Of a stretch of 64,000 nt of DNA, positions 1 to 7,800 are shown piece by piece. Made by a program: the position numbers and the translations under genes. How positions within the stretch are numbered: position 1 is the first letter of the stretch; each line of letters starts with the position of its first letter. The notes beneath the pieces were generated by a model. The model saw nothing but the letters and a program-made list of their open reading frames with translations. It was not told the DNA's origin and ran no database searches. Origin of the DNA: Motilimonas pumila (GTDB lineage: Bacteria > Pseudomonadota > Gammaproteobacteria > Enterobacterales > CBDFNC01); contig NZ_QZCH01000003.1 of the NCBI RefSeq assembly GCF_003596335.1, positions 1-64,000 on the forward strand, written 5' to 3'.

Positions 1-12
1 AGGCTTAACCAT
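1..12 (+). rRNA. 23S ribosomal RNA, 3' end only
   Basis: The first bases (AGGCTTAACC) match the conserved 3' terminus of bacterial 23S rRNA, which in Escherichia coli ends with GAGGCTTAACCTT. The rest of the gene lies outside the window. The spacer that follows (13-106) contains a short hairpin, ACACC-TAAGC-GGTGT, about where the 23S processing stem would lie. The exact 3' boundary is uncertain by a few bases. Confidence 0.7.
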
Positions 13-106
13 ACAACACCTAAGCGGTGTTGAAGCCAAAGAATTACGAAGTGCTTGTGAACGAGAAGTTTGAGAACTGATAGCGGCTTTCCGAATTAAA
101 GTTTAT

Positions 107-222
107 GCTTGGCGGCCATAGCGCTGTGGCCCCACCTGATCCCATGCCGAACTCAGAAGTGAAACGCAGTAGCGCCGATGGTAGTGTGGGGTTTCCCCAT
201 GTGAGAGTAGGTCACCGCCAAG
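107..222 (+). rRNA. rrf: 5S ribosomal RNA
   Basis: This is a complete 5S rRNA of about 116 nt. The terminal stem pairs GCTTGGCGG near 107 with CCGCCAAGC near 214-222, and the internal signatures CCCATGCCGAACTCAGAAGTGAAACG and GGTAGTGTGGGG are typical of gammaproteobacterial 5S. It follows the 23S end and is followed at once by an intrinsic terminator, so it is the last gene of an rRNA operon. The ends may be off by one or two bases. Confidence 0.97.
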
Positions 223-238
223 CTTTGAATTAGAGAAA

Positions 239-267
239 AGGCCATCCTGACGGATGGCCTTTTTTTA
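239..267 (+). terminator. rRNA operon intrinsic terminator
   Basis: A perfect 9-bp stem (AGGCCATCC / GGATGGCCT) with the loop TGAC is followed by seven T residues. It lies 17 nt after the 5S RNA. Because A residues precede the stem it could also stop transcription coming from the right on the minus strand. Confidence 0.93.
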
Positions 268-480
268 TGCCTGAAGAAAAGTTAACGACGTACCATTGAG
301 CCTCTTGCATGAGTGCCAGCCCCGGCTAACTATTTGTTCCTGATATGTATATTGTCTGCAATAGCATGCTCTGCATAAGTATGTATCAGGTACAGTCTTG
401 TCAGCTTCCTTTATCCGCACATCTCGTGGATCACTTTCCTCCATACTCTGCCTGCGTATGTGCACCACACGCTTACTCAT
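265..480 (-). CDS. Possible small cysteine-containing protein (71 aa), doubtful
   Basis: This is an open reading frame of 71 codons in an otherwise gene-free stretch after the rRNA operon. The product is basic and has four cysteines, three clustered in the motif LCRACYC. It has no signal peptide or membrane segment. Its stop codon lies against the rRNA terminator, which would also work in this direction. No convincing ribosome binding site precedes the ATG (GGGTTAACG is weak). I do not recognise the family, and it may be a chance frame. Confidence 0.25.
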   Translation of the reverse strand: MSKRVVHIRRQSMEESDPRDVRIKEADKTVPDTYLCRACYCRQYTYQEQIVSRGWHSCKRLNGTSLTFLQA

Positions 481-500
481 CGTTAACCCAATATTAGTAA

Positions 501-537
501 GCCAGATACTGGTAATAGACTATGACCAGTATCTGGC
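501..537. repeat. Perfect 13-bp inverted repeat in gene-poor region
   Basis: GCCAGATACTGGT (501-513) and ACCAGTATCTGGC (525-537) are exact reverse complements with an 11-nt spacer. There is no T tract on either side, so it is a poor terminator candidate. The rest of 481-727 shows no credible gene on either strand. It may be an operator, an RNA hairpin, or a relic of a mobile element. Confidence 0.6.
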
Positions 538-727
538 GTTAAGTTGTTTCAGGGCATTCGCCAAGCTGGTAAAGAAACTGATGTTACAGAGAAGGTCACA
601 CTCGCTTGGAGCAAGCATTTAATGATGAGTATTTAGGGACGCTGCGGTTAACTGGGGAAGCTGTGTTGACTATTATGGTTGTTAACAGTTTACGGTCATA
701 AAGTGTATTGACTCGATGCTGGGATAT

Positions 728-755
728 AAAAAAAGCAGCTCTCGCTGCCTTTTTA
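728..755 (-). terminator. Intrinsic terminator of the DUF3592-like pair
   Basis: Read on the minus strand, GGCAGC-GAGA-GCTGC is followed by seven T residues. It lies about 15 nt after the stop codon of the gene at 766-1221. Confidence 0.85.
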
Positions 756-765
756 TTGCTAAAGG

Positions 766-1221
766 CTAGTAACGTTGTCGTAGTGCCTTCGCCGCGCGCA
801 TAAAGATAATTAGACCAATTACGATGAAGAATATACACACATAAAGTGGCGTTCGATCAAAGGCATTTGGTAGGGCTGTTGTCGGATCCGACCCTAGATA
901 GATAATTTCGACCTGATCACCGACCGCAGGCGGTTTAATATATGGCAAGAGATCCACTTGATACTCTTTCCCATTTTCAGCGGTGAAAGATACTTTAGGT
1001 ATTTGATCCACCCAAGTCTCCTCTGTGGCCTCATCAGTGAAAGTTACGCTGTTAACTTCAAGCACGGTCGATTGCGTTACTATGCCACCAAAGTGAAGCC
1101 TGGCGGAATTGATGGCGATGATTCCTGGTACTATGATTAGAAATAATGACATTAACACCATCAGCCTTGCAACGTTTGACTCGCTACCATGGCCTGGCAC
1201 AAAATGGTTCATATCACTCAT
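766..1221 (-). CDS. DUF3592-like membrane protein
   Basis: The 151-residue product has a membrane segment at about 18-37, a soluble beta-rich middle part, and a second membrane segment at about 125-143. The middle part contains VDLLPYIKPPAVGDQVEIIYLGSDP, whose core GDQVEIIYLGSDP resembles the GdxVxVxYdPxnP signature of DUF3592 proteins. The function of that family is unknown. It lies 9 nt after the gene at 1231-1686, which has the same layout, so the two look like a duplicated pair in one transcript ending at the terminator near 728-755. The DUF assignment is by motif resemblance only. Confidence 0.75.
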   Translation of the reverse strand: MSDMNHFVPGHGSESNVARLMVLMSLFLIIVPGIIAINSARLHFGGIVTQSTVLEVNSVTFTDEATEETWVDQIPKVSFTAENGKEYQVDLLPYIKPPAVGDQVEIIYLGSDPTTALPNAFDRTPLYVCIFFIVIGLIIFMRAAKALRQRY

Positions 1222-1230
1222 GTAAAACTC

Positions 1231-1686
1231 CTAAAGTAAGCCATTTATTAAGGCGTAGCCTGCGGCAAAGAAAATGGAAATAGTAATCAGAGGTATCAGG
1301 TTCCACCTTGTCAAACCGGGTTGTAATAATGCTTGATGCGGCTTGTTGGGGTTGTAGGCGACTTCTATCATGGTTTGTTCGGGGTAGTGCTCAAGTACGC
1401 CGTCACTGGCCACCATCAATTTGATCACTAAATCCGCAGCAGTAATTTGATTGCCGGTGTAATCTACTCGCTCCACGTTGTAGCGGTATTTAATTAAATC
1501 TCCTCCCAAAGCGGTTCGCCCTTGCCAATACCCCGCTTTTTTCACCGCTAAGCTGTTATAAGTAATCATCGCCATGCGAGTGGGCCAGCCCTTGCTTTTT
1601 ATTGCTTTAAACAACATGTAAGCCACAGGCAGCAATGCAAGCACAGCGCCGGCTATAAACAACCAACCTAAGTATATTTTTTCCAT
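1231..1686 (-). CDS. DUF3592-like membrane protein, paralogue of the next gene
   Basis: The 151-residue product has an N-terminal membrane segment (about 6-27), a soluble domain, and a C-terminal membrane segment (about 131-148). The soluble domain holds the DUF3592-type signature MIEVAYNPNKPHQALLQPG. The order and length match the adjacent gene at 766-1221, which suggests tandem duplication and possibly a hetero-oligomer (inference). It is the first gene of the minus-strand pair. The upstream gap 1687-1941 contains an AGTAAAA-AG-TTTTACT palindrome at 1779-1794 and separates it from a divergent plus-strand operon. The biological role is unknown. Confidence 0.75.
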   Translation of the reverse strand: MEKIYLGWLFIAGAVLALLPVAYMLFKAIKSKGWPTRMAMITYNSLAVKKAGYWQGRTALGGDLIKYRYNVERVDYTGNQITAADLVIKLMVASDGVLEHYPEQTMIEVAYNPNKPHQALLQPGLTRWNLIPLITISIFFAAGYALINGLL

Positions 1687-1778
1687 AATACTTCCTATTT
1701 TAACTCGCCGATATTGTACTTACCTGGGCGTGCCTTGTCGTTAGTTGCGTTTATTTAAATCCGGTTTGTCGCTATGCC

Positions 1779-1794
1779 AGTAAAAAGTTTTACT
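1779..1794. promoter_or_regulatory. Palindrome in divergent promoter region
   Basis: AGTAAAA-AG-TTTTACT is a perfect 7-bp inverted repeat in the gap between divergent genes starting at 1686 (minus) and 1942 (plus). It could be an operator. No other evidence supports that. Confidence 0.3.
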
Positions 1795-1941
1795 ACCTTG
1801 TTAAAGCTTGGTAACCAATATTCAATAGGATAGCAAGCTAAGTGCGAGGCATATCAACTATGTGATCTGTATTTAATGAGCGACAGCTGTATTAGGGATA
1901 CAATGTTTAAGTATGCTTAATAAAATACAAAGGAATGTTTC

Positions 1942-2478
1942 ATGTTACGTATATTGATCTTATTAACCCTCGCGATTGCTGCGCCTTTAAAAGCCAGTAG
2001 CGTGCCTGATGAAGTGAAATCACAAGTTACAGAGCGAGCTAATGAACTGAGCAAAGCGACGATGTCAGCCGATTATCAACGGGTAATTGCGATGACTCAC
2101 CCGAAAATGATTGCCAAAATTGGCGGTCCGAGCATGGCTAAAGATATTGCCTATGAAGCCGTTCGCCTACTGAACGAACGCGGCGTTGAAATTGCGGGCC
2201 TTAAAATTAATGAACCGACGCACTATTATCACTTATCTAACACCGAAGTGGTTGTCGTGCCAACCGAGCTGGCACTAACCAGTGGCACTGGCAGGGTTGA
2301 AACAAATAGCTACCTTTTGGCGGTGCGAGAACAGGATAAAGGGTGGCTATTTATTGATAGTAACGCGATTAAAAATTTGGATGATCTCAAGACGGTATTG
2401 CCACAGCTTCCAGAAGAGTTTACTTTACCGCGTAAAGAAGTCAGGTTTATTCCTGTTGCCAAAAATAACTTAAAGTAA
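1942..2478 (+). CDS. Secreted protein of unknown function (178 aa)
   Basis: An N-terminal signal peptide is visible (hydrophobic core LILLTLAIAAPL, cleavage near KAS|SV), so the mature protein should be periplasmic. The remainder is a compact alpha+beta domain of about 155 residues with the pattern ADYQRVIAMTHPKMI, followed by strands ending in a KGWLFID segment. That layout resembles NTF2-like or DUF4878-type folds, but the assignment is speculative. The stop codon is 3 nt before the ATG of the lipoprotein gene at 2482, so the two are probably co-transcribed. A putative ribosome site, AAAGGAATG, precedes the ATG. Confidence 0.8.
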   Translation: MLRILILLTLAIAAPLKASSVPDEVKSQVTERANELSKATMSADYQRVIAMTHPKMIAKIGGPSMAKDIAYEAVRLLNERGVEIAGLKINEPTHYYHLSNTEVVVVPTELALTSGTGRVETNSYLLAVREQDKGWLFIDSNAIKNLDDLKTVLPQLPEEFTLPRKEVRFIPVAKNNLK

Positions 2479-2481
2479 TTT

Positions 2482-4002
2482 ATGCTAAAAAAGCTGACCT
2501 TAGTCTGTGTTATAGCCAGTTTGTCGGCGTGTTTAGATCCAGAATCTCTGGCTGAAGACCGCTTACATCTGGCCCTGGACAAAATAGAGCAAGCCGAAAG
2601 TGCCACAACGGATGTAGCAAGAAAGCGGCTCTATTACTCGGCCTTAAGTGATGTTTCCAAATTACAAAAACAGTTTCCTGAGACTCGAGTATTTAAGCAG
2701 CTCAGTCAAGGCGTCCCATTTGATGTGAGCAATATCGAAGCGCGGGTTTTACACGCTAACGCCAAGGGGGCGGGGCATGTTACTGCGCCCACGCAAACCA
2801 TTGATTATTTTAGTTTGGCATTAAGGCTCAATGAACAGCAGCCTGAATTTGCGCAACTACGTGGTTTATTAACCATTTGGCAAGGTTTGCAACGGGTACC
2901 TGATCATCCCGAACGGGCGGCAGTATTACCTACTTTGTTAAACCTAACCGCAAAAGAAACTGAAGCACGGTTATTATGCCAAGCCTACCAAGCTATTGGG
3001 CTGGTAGAAGCGGAGCACGATGCGCAATATTGGGCGTCGAGGATAACCGATTTACTCGAACAGCAGTTAAATCAAAAAGACCGCGCAAGTTGTGCTCAAG
3101 CGTATTTCACTTTGGCCGAGTCTCAGGTAGACGTGGCTGCACTGAGTAAAGCGTGGGGTATCCGTTTAGCCGATAACCAAAGCCAACAAGCGGTAGCCCT
3201 TGCTCAAACCCAGCGAGTAAAAGACGGCATTAAAGTGGCTCAGGCAATAGCTGACCCTTTACAGCAGGCGCAGACGTTTGTGGCGATGCTGACCTCTGCG
3301 CCTGAGTTTGGCCCCTTCAGTGAGCAGCTGCTAGGGCTTAGTCTTACCAGCGTGGACACGCTCAAGGCGACAGAGCAGAAAGAGCAGCTGTATTTGTTGC
3401 TACAGAGTTATTTATTAGCGCAACAGGTATTTGGCCCGGCTGCTCAAATACACCCATTATTTAAAACCCCTCTCAATCAAGCTCACAGTTTGAGCAATAT
3501 CAGTTTGTTTCAATATTGGCATAGCCAAGACTCGCAATACCTCGCTAAGCTGGAGCAGTCATATCAAGACTACTTAGTAGCAAGGCAAGCGGCAGAGAAA
3601 CAAATAGGGTTTCATGAACTGATGGACATTTGGCTCAATGAGCAGATCAAGGCGAGTTCTTTGGGAGTTTATCAAAACCTCAGTCAAGCCCATTTGATGA
3701 GGCTGTTTAGGCAACCTGAAAATCCACAAGCCGTCACTGAACGTTTACAGGAGCTATATCAAAATAGTCCTACAGATATTCGCAGTGAGCTAGGCTTTGT
3801 GCCCGTAATGATTCAACTATCACAGCAACAAAACATACCTAAGCAAAACTTAACGGGGCTGAGCAATCAACAAGCCGAACGAGTGCTTGCGGTATTGTTA
3901 AAAAGCCAAGATCAAACTTGGATAACGACCTGGCTCAATCTTGATTTACCCGTAGATATCAAGACCGAGCACTTGCTCCAATTTGCCAAAGTGTCTCATT
4001 AA
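2482..4002 (+). CDS. Putative lipoprotein with helical-repeat character (506 aa)
   Basis: The first residues form a lipoprotein signal with the lipobox SLSAC (acylated Cys at 17); Asp follows the Cys, as in inner-membrane-retained lipoproteins under the E. coli +2 rule. The rest is rich in Ala, Gln and Leu and appears almost entirely helical, like TPR or Sel1-type solenoids, but I see no clear repeat consensus. It starts 3 nt after the secreted-protein gene and its end overlaps the convergent rarD stop by 4 nt. The tight coupling suggests the two products act together in the envelope. Function unknown. Confidence 0.8.
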   Translation: MLKKLTLVCVIASLSACLDPESLAEDRLHLALDKIEQAESATTDVARKRLYYSALSDVSKLQKQFPETRVFKQLSQGVPFDVSNIEARVLHANAKGAGHVTAPTQTIDYFSLALRLNEQQPEFAQLRGLLTIWQGLQRVPDHPERAAVLPTLLNLTAKETEARLLCQAYQAIGLVEAEHDAQYWASRITDLLEQQLNQKDRASCAQAYFTLAESQVDVAALSKAWGIRLADNQSQQAVALAQTQRVKDGIKVAQAIADPLQQAQTFVAMLTSAPEFGPFSEQLLGLSLTSVDTLKATEQKEQLYLLLQSYLLAQQVFGPAAQIHPLFKTPLNQAHSLSNISLFQYWHSQDSQYLAKLEQSYQDYLVARQAAEKQIGFHELMDIWLNEQIKASSLGVYQNLSQAHLMRLFRQPENPQAVTERLQELYQNSPTDIRSELGFVPVMIQLSQQQNIPKQNLTGLSNQQAERVLAVLLKSQDQTWITTWLNLDLPVDIKTEHLLQFAKVSH

Positions 4003-4895
4003 AGGTTGATCGGCTTTTTCTTTACACTTGCCAAGCTATAAACCAGCAAAGCGGACCAAATAAAACCAAAAGTGAGGCCTTTGCTCACGGTTAACGTTTC
4101 GCCATAAAAAGTAACCGCCAGCATAAACATCAATGACGGCCCTATATATTGGAAAAAACCCAAGGTAGAAAGCGCCATTCGCTTTGCTGCCCCCGCAAAT
4201 AATAGAAGTGGGATAGTGGTTATCGCGCCTGCAGCAAATAATAATACGTTTAATGATAGGGGGTTTTGAGTCAGGTTTGCGCTGTCACTTGTGGCAAAGC
4301 AGCATAAATATAATAGCGCGACAGGCAGCAACAAGGTAGTTTCAATAAACAATCCTGTCATGGCATCCACTTCCAACCGTTTGCGCAGTAAGCCATAAAA
4401 GCCAAAGCTAAATGCAAGGGCGAGGGCTATCCAAGGCAGGGCACCAAAAGTAACCAGCTGTATTAATACCCCTGTCATGGCCAGTGCGACTGCGAGCTGT
4501 TGTTTACCTTGTAAGCGTTCCCCTAAAAAGAGAAAACCTAGCAGAATATTGATAATGGGATTGATGAAATAACCCAAACTTGCGTCCAGCATACGGTCAT
4601 TATTGACTGACCAAATAAAAATCCACCAATTACAAGCAATCAACAAACAAGTTAAACATAAGCCAAGCACAAGTTTGGGTTGTCTCAATGCGGCGACAAG
4701 ACGGGCACGGCCTTTCAGTGCAATAATGATCACGAGCAATAATAAGCATGACCAAATAACGCGGTGGCTTAAAATCTCATAAGCGGGAACACCTTCAAGG
4801 CTTTTAAAATATATAGGCGCAATGCCCCAGAAGGTATAGGCACATAAGGCGAAGATAATGCCTTTGTTTTTTTCACTCGGCGTTTGAGCTGGCAT
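3999..4895 (-). CDS. rarD: RarD-type drug/metabolite (EamA) transporter
   Basis: The 298-residue product starts with the diagnostic RarD signature GIIFALCAYTFWGIAPIYFK, followed by YEILSHRVIWS, and has about ten hydrophobic helices arranged as two EamA repeats. Family members are inner-membrane permeases of the DMT superfamily; the RarD substrate is not established (chloramphenicol sensitivity has been reported for the family). The length is normal for RarD. It is transcribed toward, and overlaps by 4 nt, the end of the lipoprotein gene on the opposite strand. It is monocistronic, as a terminator lies just upstream at 4935-4977. Confidence 0.93.
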   Translation of the reverse strand: MPAQTPSEKNKGIIFALCAYTFWGIAPIYFKSLEGVPAYEILSHRVIWSCLLLLVIIIALKGRARLVAALRQPKLVLGLCLTCLLIACNWWIFIWSVNNDRMLDASLGYFINPIINILLGFLFLGERLQGKQQLAVALAMTGVLIQLVTFGALPWIALALAFSFGFYGLLRKRLEVDAMTGLFIETTLLLPVALLYLCCFATSDSANLTQNPLSLNVLLFAAGAITTIPLLLFAGAAKRMALSTLGFFQYIGPSLMFMLAVTFYGETLTVSKGLTFGFIWSALLVYSLASVKKKPINL

Positions 4896-4934
4896 GGTCG
4901 TGTCTTATTAGACGGGTCGGCTGCTTATTTTATC

Positions 4935-4977
4935 AAAAAAAGCACATTTAGCCAGCCCGGTGGTCGCTGGCTAATGT
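4935..4977 (-). terminator. Intrinsic terminator after the 54-aa membrane protein
   Basis: On the minus strand the stem TTAGCCAGC (4966-4974) pairs with GCTGGCTAA (4948-4956) across a 9-nt loop, and seven T residues follow at 4935-4941. Outer bases nearly extend the stem. It lies about 50 nt after the stop of the small gene at 5029-5193 and before rarD, separating the two transcripts. Confidence 0.75.
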
Positions 4978-5028
4978 ATCAAACTGTACTTTACCAAGAT
5001 CCTTAGCAGGCATGCCCGTTAAACACAC

Positions 5029-5193
5029 TTAAGGCACCATGAGGAGTTGTATGTAGTCGGTAAAGCCTTGCCACAATGGACTGAGTAATTGAGTGGTTTG
5101 CCAAGGCGACAACCAAATAAAAACAACCAAAAGCAGCAAACACAAAAATGAATGTTTACAACCATTTTCGAACATTAAAAAGAGCTTATTCAT
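5029..5193 (-). CDS. Small single-pass membrane protein (54 aa), unannotated type
   Basis: I found this short gene by reading the minus strand of a 400-bp gap. ATG at 5193 opens 54 codons ending in TAA at 5029. A strong ribosome site (AGGGGGTG) lies 4-10 nt upstream, a perfect TATAAT -10 box lies about 32 nt upstream at 5225-5230, and an intrinsic terminator follows at 4935-4977. The product begins MNKLFLMFENGCKHS, then has one hydrophobic segment (about 16-30, FLCLLLLVVFIWLSP) and a C-terminal tail rich in Leu and Trp. It has its own promoter and terminator, so it appears to be an independent transcription unit. I do not recognise the family. Confidence 0.65.
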   Translation of the reverse strand: MNKLFLMFENGCKHSFLCLLLLVVFIWLSPWQTTQLLSPLWQGFTDYIQLLMVP

Positions 5194-5224
5194 ACGTCAC
5201 CCCCTTAGTTGTTTTTCAAGGGTG

Positions 5225-5230
5225 ATTATA
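5225..5230 (-). promoter_or_regulatory. -10 box of the small membrane protein gene
   Basis: The minus strand reads TATAAT here, a perfect sigma-70 -10 hexamer. The -35 region about 17 bp upstream (AGCGTT) is poor, which may mean activator dependence or a different sigma factor. The start codon is at 5193. Confidence 0.45.
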
Positions 5231-5304
5231 TCTAACTCAGTGATAAAACGCTGGTATATGGGTTATTACCGAAACACTCATTAAGCGTAATTTTATTACT
5301 TAAG

Positions 5305-6513
5305 TCATGCTTGTTGGCGTTGTATTTTAGCCCAATAAAAACCGTCAAAGCCTGTCTCAGATGGGCTGATGGTTTGTTGCTCTAAAAGTGTGAAGTTGGG
5401 ATTGTTTTGCAGAAATTGCTTCACTTGTAATTCATTTTCAATCGGTAGAATAGAGCAAGTCGCGTAAACCAAAATGCCTTCTACTTTGAGCAGCTGACTG
5501 TACCGTTGCAGAATATCTTGTTGCAGTTGAGTTAAGTGACCTAAGCGCTCGGCGGTATCGTGCCATTTGGCTAAAGGTTTACGCTTTAACACGCCGAGCC
5601 CAGAGCAAGGCACGTCCAGCAAGAGTCGGTCTGCTGTCATTTTACGACGCTTGATGGTTTTGCTGCTTTCGATTAAGCGTGTTTCAACATTATGCGCGCC
5701 GGCACGTTTAGCCCGTTGTTTTAGGTTTTTCAGTTTCCATTCTTCTACGTCCATAGCCAGTAAGCGGCCACGGCCTTGCATAGCTGCTGCGAGGGCTAGA
5801 GTTTTGCCACCATTTCCGGCGCAAGCATCAAACACCTTCATGCCGGGTTTTACGTCTAAAGCAGCGGCAACAAGCTGTGATCCCGCATCTTGTTGCTCAA
5901 ACCAACCTGACTGGTATGCCTCAGTTTGAAACAGCGCCCCTTCACTGAGTATGCTTAAAGCTTCAGGTGCATCTGCCACAGTCTCACTGGCAATGCCTGC
6001 TTGTTGTAGCGAAGCTTGCAGTTCGTGTGAAGTGGTTTTTAAGGTGTTCACTCGAATAAAGCGACCGGGCCTTTGTGCCATGGCCTCGCGCTCTTTTGGC
6101 CAAGCAGCCCCTAATTGTGACTGACCAAGAGATTCTAGCCAATCAGGACAACCTTGCCATAATTGTGATTGTTGTTTTGCTTGGGCAAGGCGTTCGTCGA
6201 ATTCAGCGCGATTAAGCATGGCTTGCTTGAGTAGCATAGGGGCGTCTAATTGCTGAAGGTAGTGCCAAACGGTCAGCAGTTTTTCCGGCTGCTCGCTGGC
6301 TTCATCTTGTGGCACATCAGCGAGATAACAAAATAGGTTTAACCTGCGTATAATATCACCGCAGCACTGACTGATTAGGCTTTTGTCGCTTGAGCTAAGG
6401 GCTTGATTAGCAAAGTGTTGGGAGTAAGCCCGATCCAATGATGTAAATTGAGATAACACATGGCTTAAAATCTGAGTTACGAACTCAGCTTGACGAATCG
6501 ATAAAGCAGACAT
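5305..6513 (-). CDS. RsmB/NOP2-family rRNA cytosine-5 methyltransferase
   Basis: The 402-residue product transfers a methyl group from S-adenosylmethionine to C5 of a cytosine, probably in rRNA. An N-terminal helical region (about 1-130) resembles the NusB-like domain of RsmB. The Rossmann methyltransferase domain follows, with SAM-binding DACAGNGGKT at about 228-237, LLAMDVEE, motif IV LLDVPCSGLG and motif VI YATCSILPIENE. The two cysteines in PCS and TCS are the general-acid and nucleophile residues of this family. It is shorter than RsmF and lacks a PUA domain. It is transcribed alone from the minus strand. Confidence 0.9.
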   Translation of the reverse strand: MSALSIRQAEFVTQILSHVLSQFTSLDRAYSQHFANQALSSSDKSLISQCCGDIIRRLNLFCYLADVPQDEASEQPEKLLTVWHYLQQLDAPMLLKQAMLNRAEFDERLAQAKQQSQLWQGCPDWLESLGQSQLGAAWPKEREAMAQRPGRFIRVNTLKTTSHELQASLQQAGIASETVADAPEALSILSEGALFQTEAYQSGWFEQQDAGSQLVAAALDVKPGMKVFDACAGNGGKTLALAAAMQGRGRLLAMDVEEWKLKNLKQRAKRAGAHNVETRLIESSKTIKRRKMTADRLLLDVPCSGLGVLKRKPLAKWHDTAERLGHLTQLQQDILQRYSQLLKVEGILVYATCSILPIENELQVKQFLQNNPNFTLLEQQTISPSETGFDGFYWAKIQRQQA

Positions 6514-6602
6514 AACAGCTCCTAACTAGGTGAGCCCGGATCATAGAAGGTGTGAGCCTTGGCTGCAACTATTTGCGCGTTGTCGGTTACTTTTCTGCAG
6601 GC

Positions 6603-6630
6603 AAAAAAATGCCGGTATTAGGATACCGGC
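6603..6630 (-). terminator. Orphan intrinsic terminator between divergent genes
   Basis: GCCGGTAT-TAGG-ATACCGGC (6611-6630) has seven A residues at 6603-6609 on the plus strand, so it is a terminator when read leftward. The gene to its right (6799) runs the other way, so no annotated gene feeds it. It may end a small RNA starting in 6640-6760, or insulate the methyltransferase promoter. Confidence 0.6.
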
Positions 6631-6798
6631 GAAGAAGGAAGAGAGATTAGGAATTCATGCTTGAATTCATGATTTAATGATAAGCTTTTTAGCTTATTTA
6701 GAAATAGGGGATTACCCAAACGGCAGTCTGGGATAGTCTATGACATAATAAAGATATTGAAGAAACCGGCCGTGCCAACGGCCGTAAGCTGGAACACA

Positions 6799-7743
6799 AT
6801 GAAATATATTTTTCCCTTTTTTACCTGGCTAATTTTGGCGTGGCCAGCACAAGCCAATATGTACCTTATTCCAGAGGATGGCAGCCGCTTGATTGGGCAG
6901 CTGCAAACCCATGAGGTAACACGTGGCGAGCACTTCCATGAAATTGGACGTATTTATGGTATCGGCATGTTGGAGTTGATGGAGGCGAACCCTGGTATTG
7001 ATCCATTCTTACCAGAGGCCGGTACTCAGCTGATTATTCCGACCATGATGCTGTTGCCCGACGTTAAACGTAAAGGCATAGTGATCAACTTGGCTGAGTT
7101 GCGTTTGTATTACTTCCACCGCGGTGGTAAAGAAGTCAGCGTGTTTCCTATCGGCATCGGCCGCATTGGCCGTGCTACACCAGTCATGACCACATCTATC
7201 AGTAATAAACGGGCTAATCCAACGTGGACGCCAACTGCCAATACCCGTAAAGAATACGCAGCCAAAGGCATTACTTTACCGGCCGTGGTACAAGCAGGCC
7301 CAGAAAACCCATTAGGTTTGTACGCGCTGCGCTTAGCTTATGGTCGAGGTGAATATTTGATCCATGGCACCAATAAAGATTTTGGTATTGGCATGCGTGT
7401 AAGTGCTGGCTGTATTCGCTTAGAGCCACCCAACATAGAGTGGTTGTTTAATCAGGTGAAGCAAGGTGATTCGGTGAAGATTATCAACGAGCCTGTCAAG
7501 CGTTCGGTTGAGCCCAGCGGTGAGATCATTGTTGAAGTACATTCACCATTATCAAAAACCGAAGACAGCGAACCAGAGCAGTTAGAAATTAGCGACGAGA
7601 TGATTGCTTTTGTGACTGAGCATGAAACGGACGTAGCTGCGGTTATTAACGCTTTTGATAAAATGAACGGTTTACCGTTAGTCTTAGGCACCAAGCAGGT
7701 AGAGGAAGTAGAAGAAATCGAATATAACGAGGAATTGTTCTAA
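6799..7743 (+). CDS. L,D-transpeptidase with LysM-like domain
   Basis: This periplasmic enzyme of the YkuD family (ErfK/YbiS/YcfS group) forms L,D bonds in peptidoglycan or anchors Braun lipoprotein to it. I chose ATG 6799, which gives a clean signal peptide ending WPAQA|NMY, instead of the upstream in-frame TTG at 6757. A LysM-like region (about 40-85, GEHFHEIGRIYGIGMLELM) precedes the catalytic domain with IHGTNKDFGIGMR and SAGCIRLEP; His189 and Cys205 are the expected catalytic residues. The acidic C-terminal tail is Glu-rich. The Lpp-like gene lies immediately downstream in convergent orientation, which fits an Lpp-anchoring role. Confidence 0.93.
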   Translation: MKYIFPFFTWLILAWPAQANMYLIPEDGSRLIGQLQTHEVTRGEHFHEIGRIYGIGMLELMEANPGIDPFLPEAGTQLIIPTMMLLPDVKRKGIVINLAELRLYYFHRGGKEVSVFPIGIGRIGRATPVMTTSISNKRANPTWTPTANTRKEYAAKGITLPAVVQAGPENPLGLYALRLAYGRGEYLIHGTNKDFGIGMRVSAGCIRLEPPNIEWLFNQVKQGDSVKIINEPVKRSVEPSGEIIVEVHSPLSKTEDSEPEQLEISDEMIAFVTEHETDVAAVINAFDKMNGLPLVLGTKQVEEVEEIEYNEELF

Positions 7744-7762
7744 AGCTGATGCTTGGGAAATG

Positions 7763-7792
7763 CAGTTAGCATCACTTGGGTGATGCTAACTG
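7763..7792. terminator. Bidirectional hairpin between ldt and lpp
   Basis: CAGTTAGCATCAC (7763-7775) and GTGATGCTAACTG (7780-7792) form a perfect 13-bp stem with a 4-nt loop between two convergent stop codons. There is no good T tract on either side, so termination may be partial, or the stem may mainly protect the 3' ends of the mRNAs. Confidence 0.6.
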
Positions 7793-7800
7793 AAGACTCA

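Noticed and set aside
398-622. Plus-strand 74-codon frame after the rRNA operon
   Set aside because: It runs through the 13-bp inverted repeat and has no ribosome site or protein-like pattern.
5093-5284. Plus-strand 63-codon frame
   Set aside because: It overlaps the minus-strand 54-residue gene that has a promoter, ribosome site and terminator, while this frame has none of them and a random-looking product.
6757-6798. TTG start for the L,D-transpeptidase
   Set aside because: ATG 6799 gives a normal signal peptide; the TTG adds 14 residues and has no better ribosome site.
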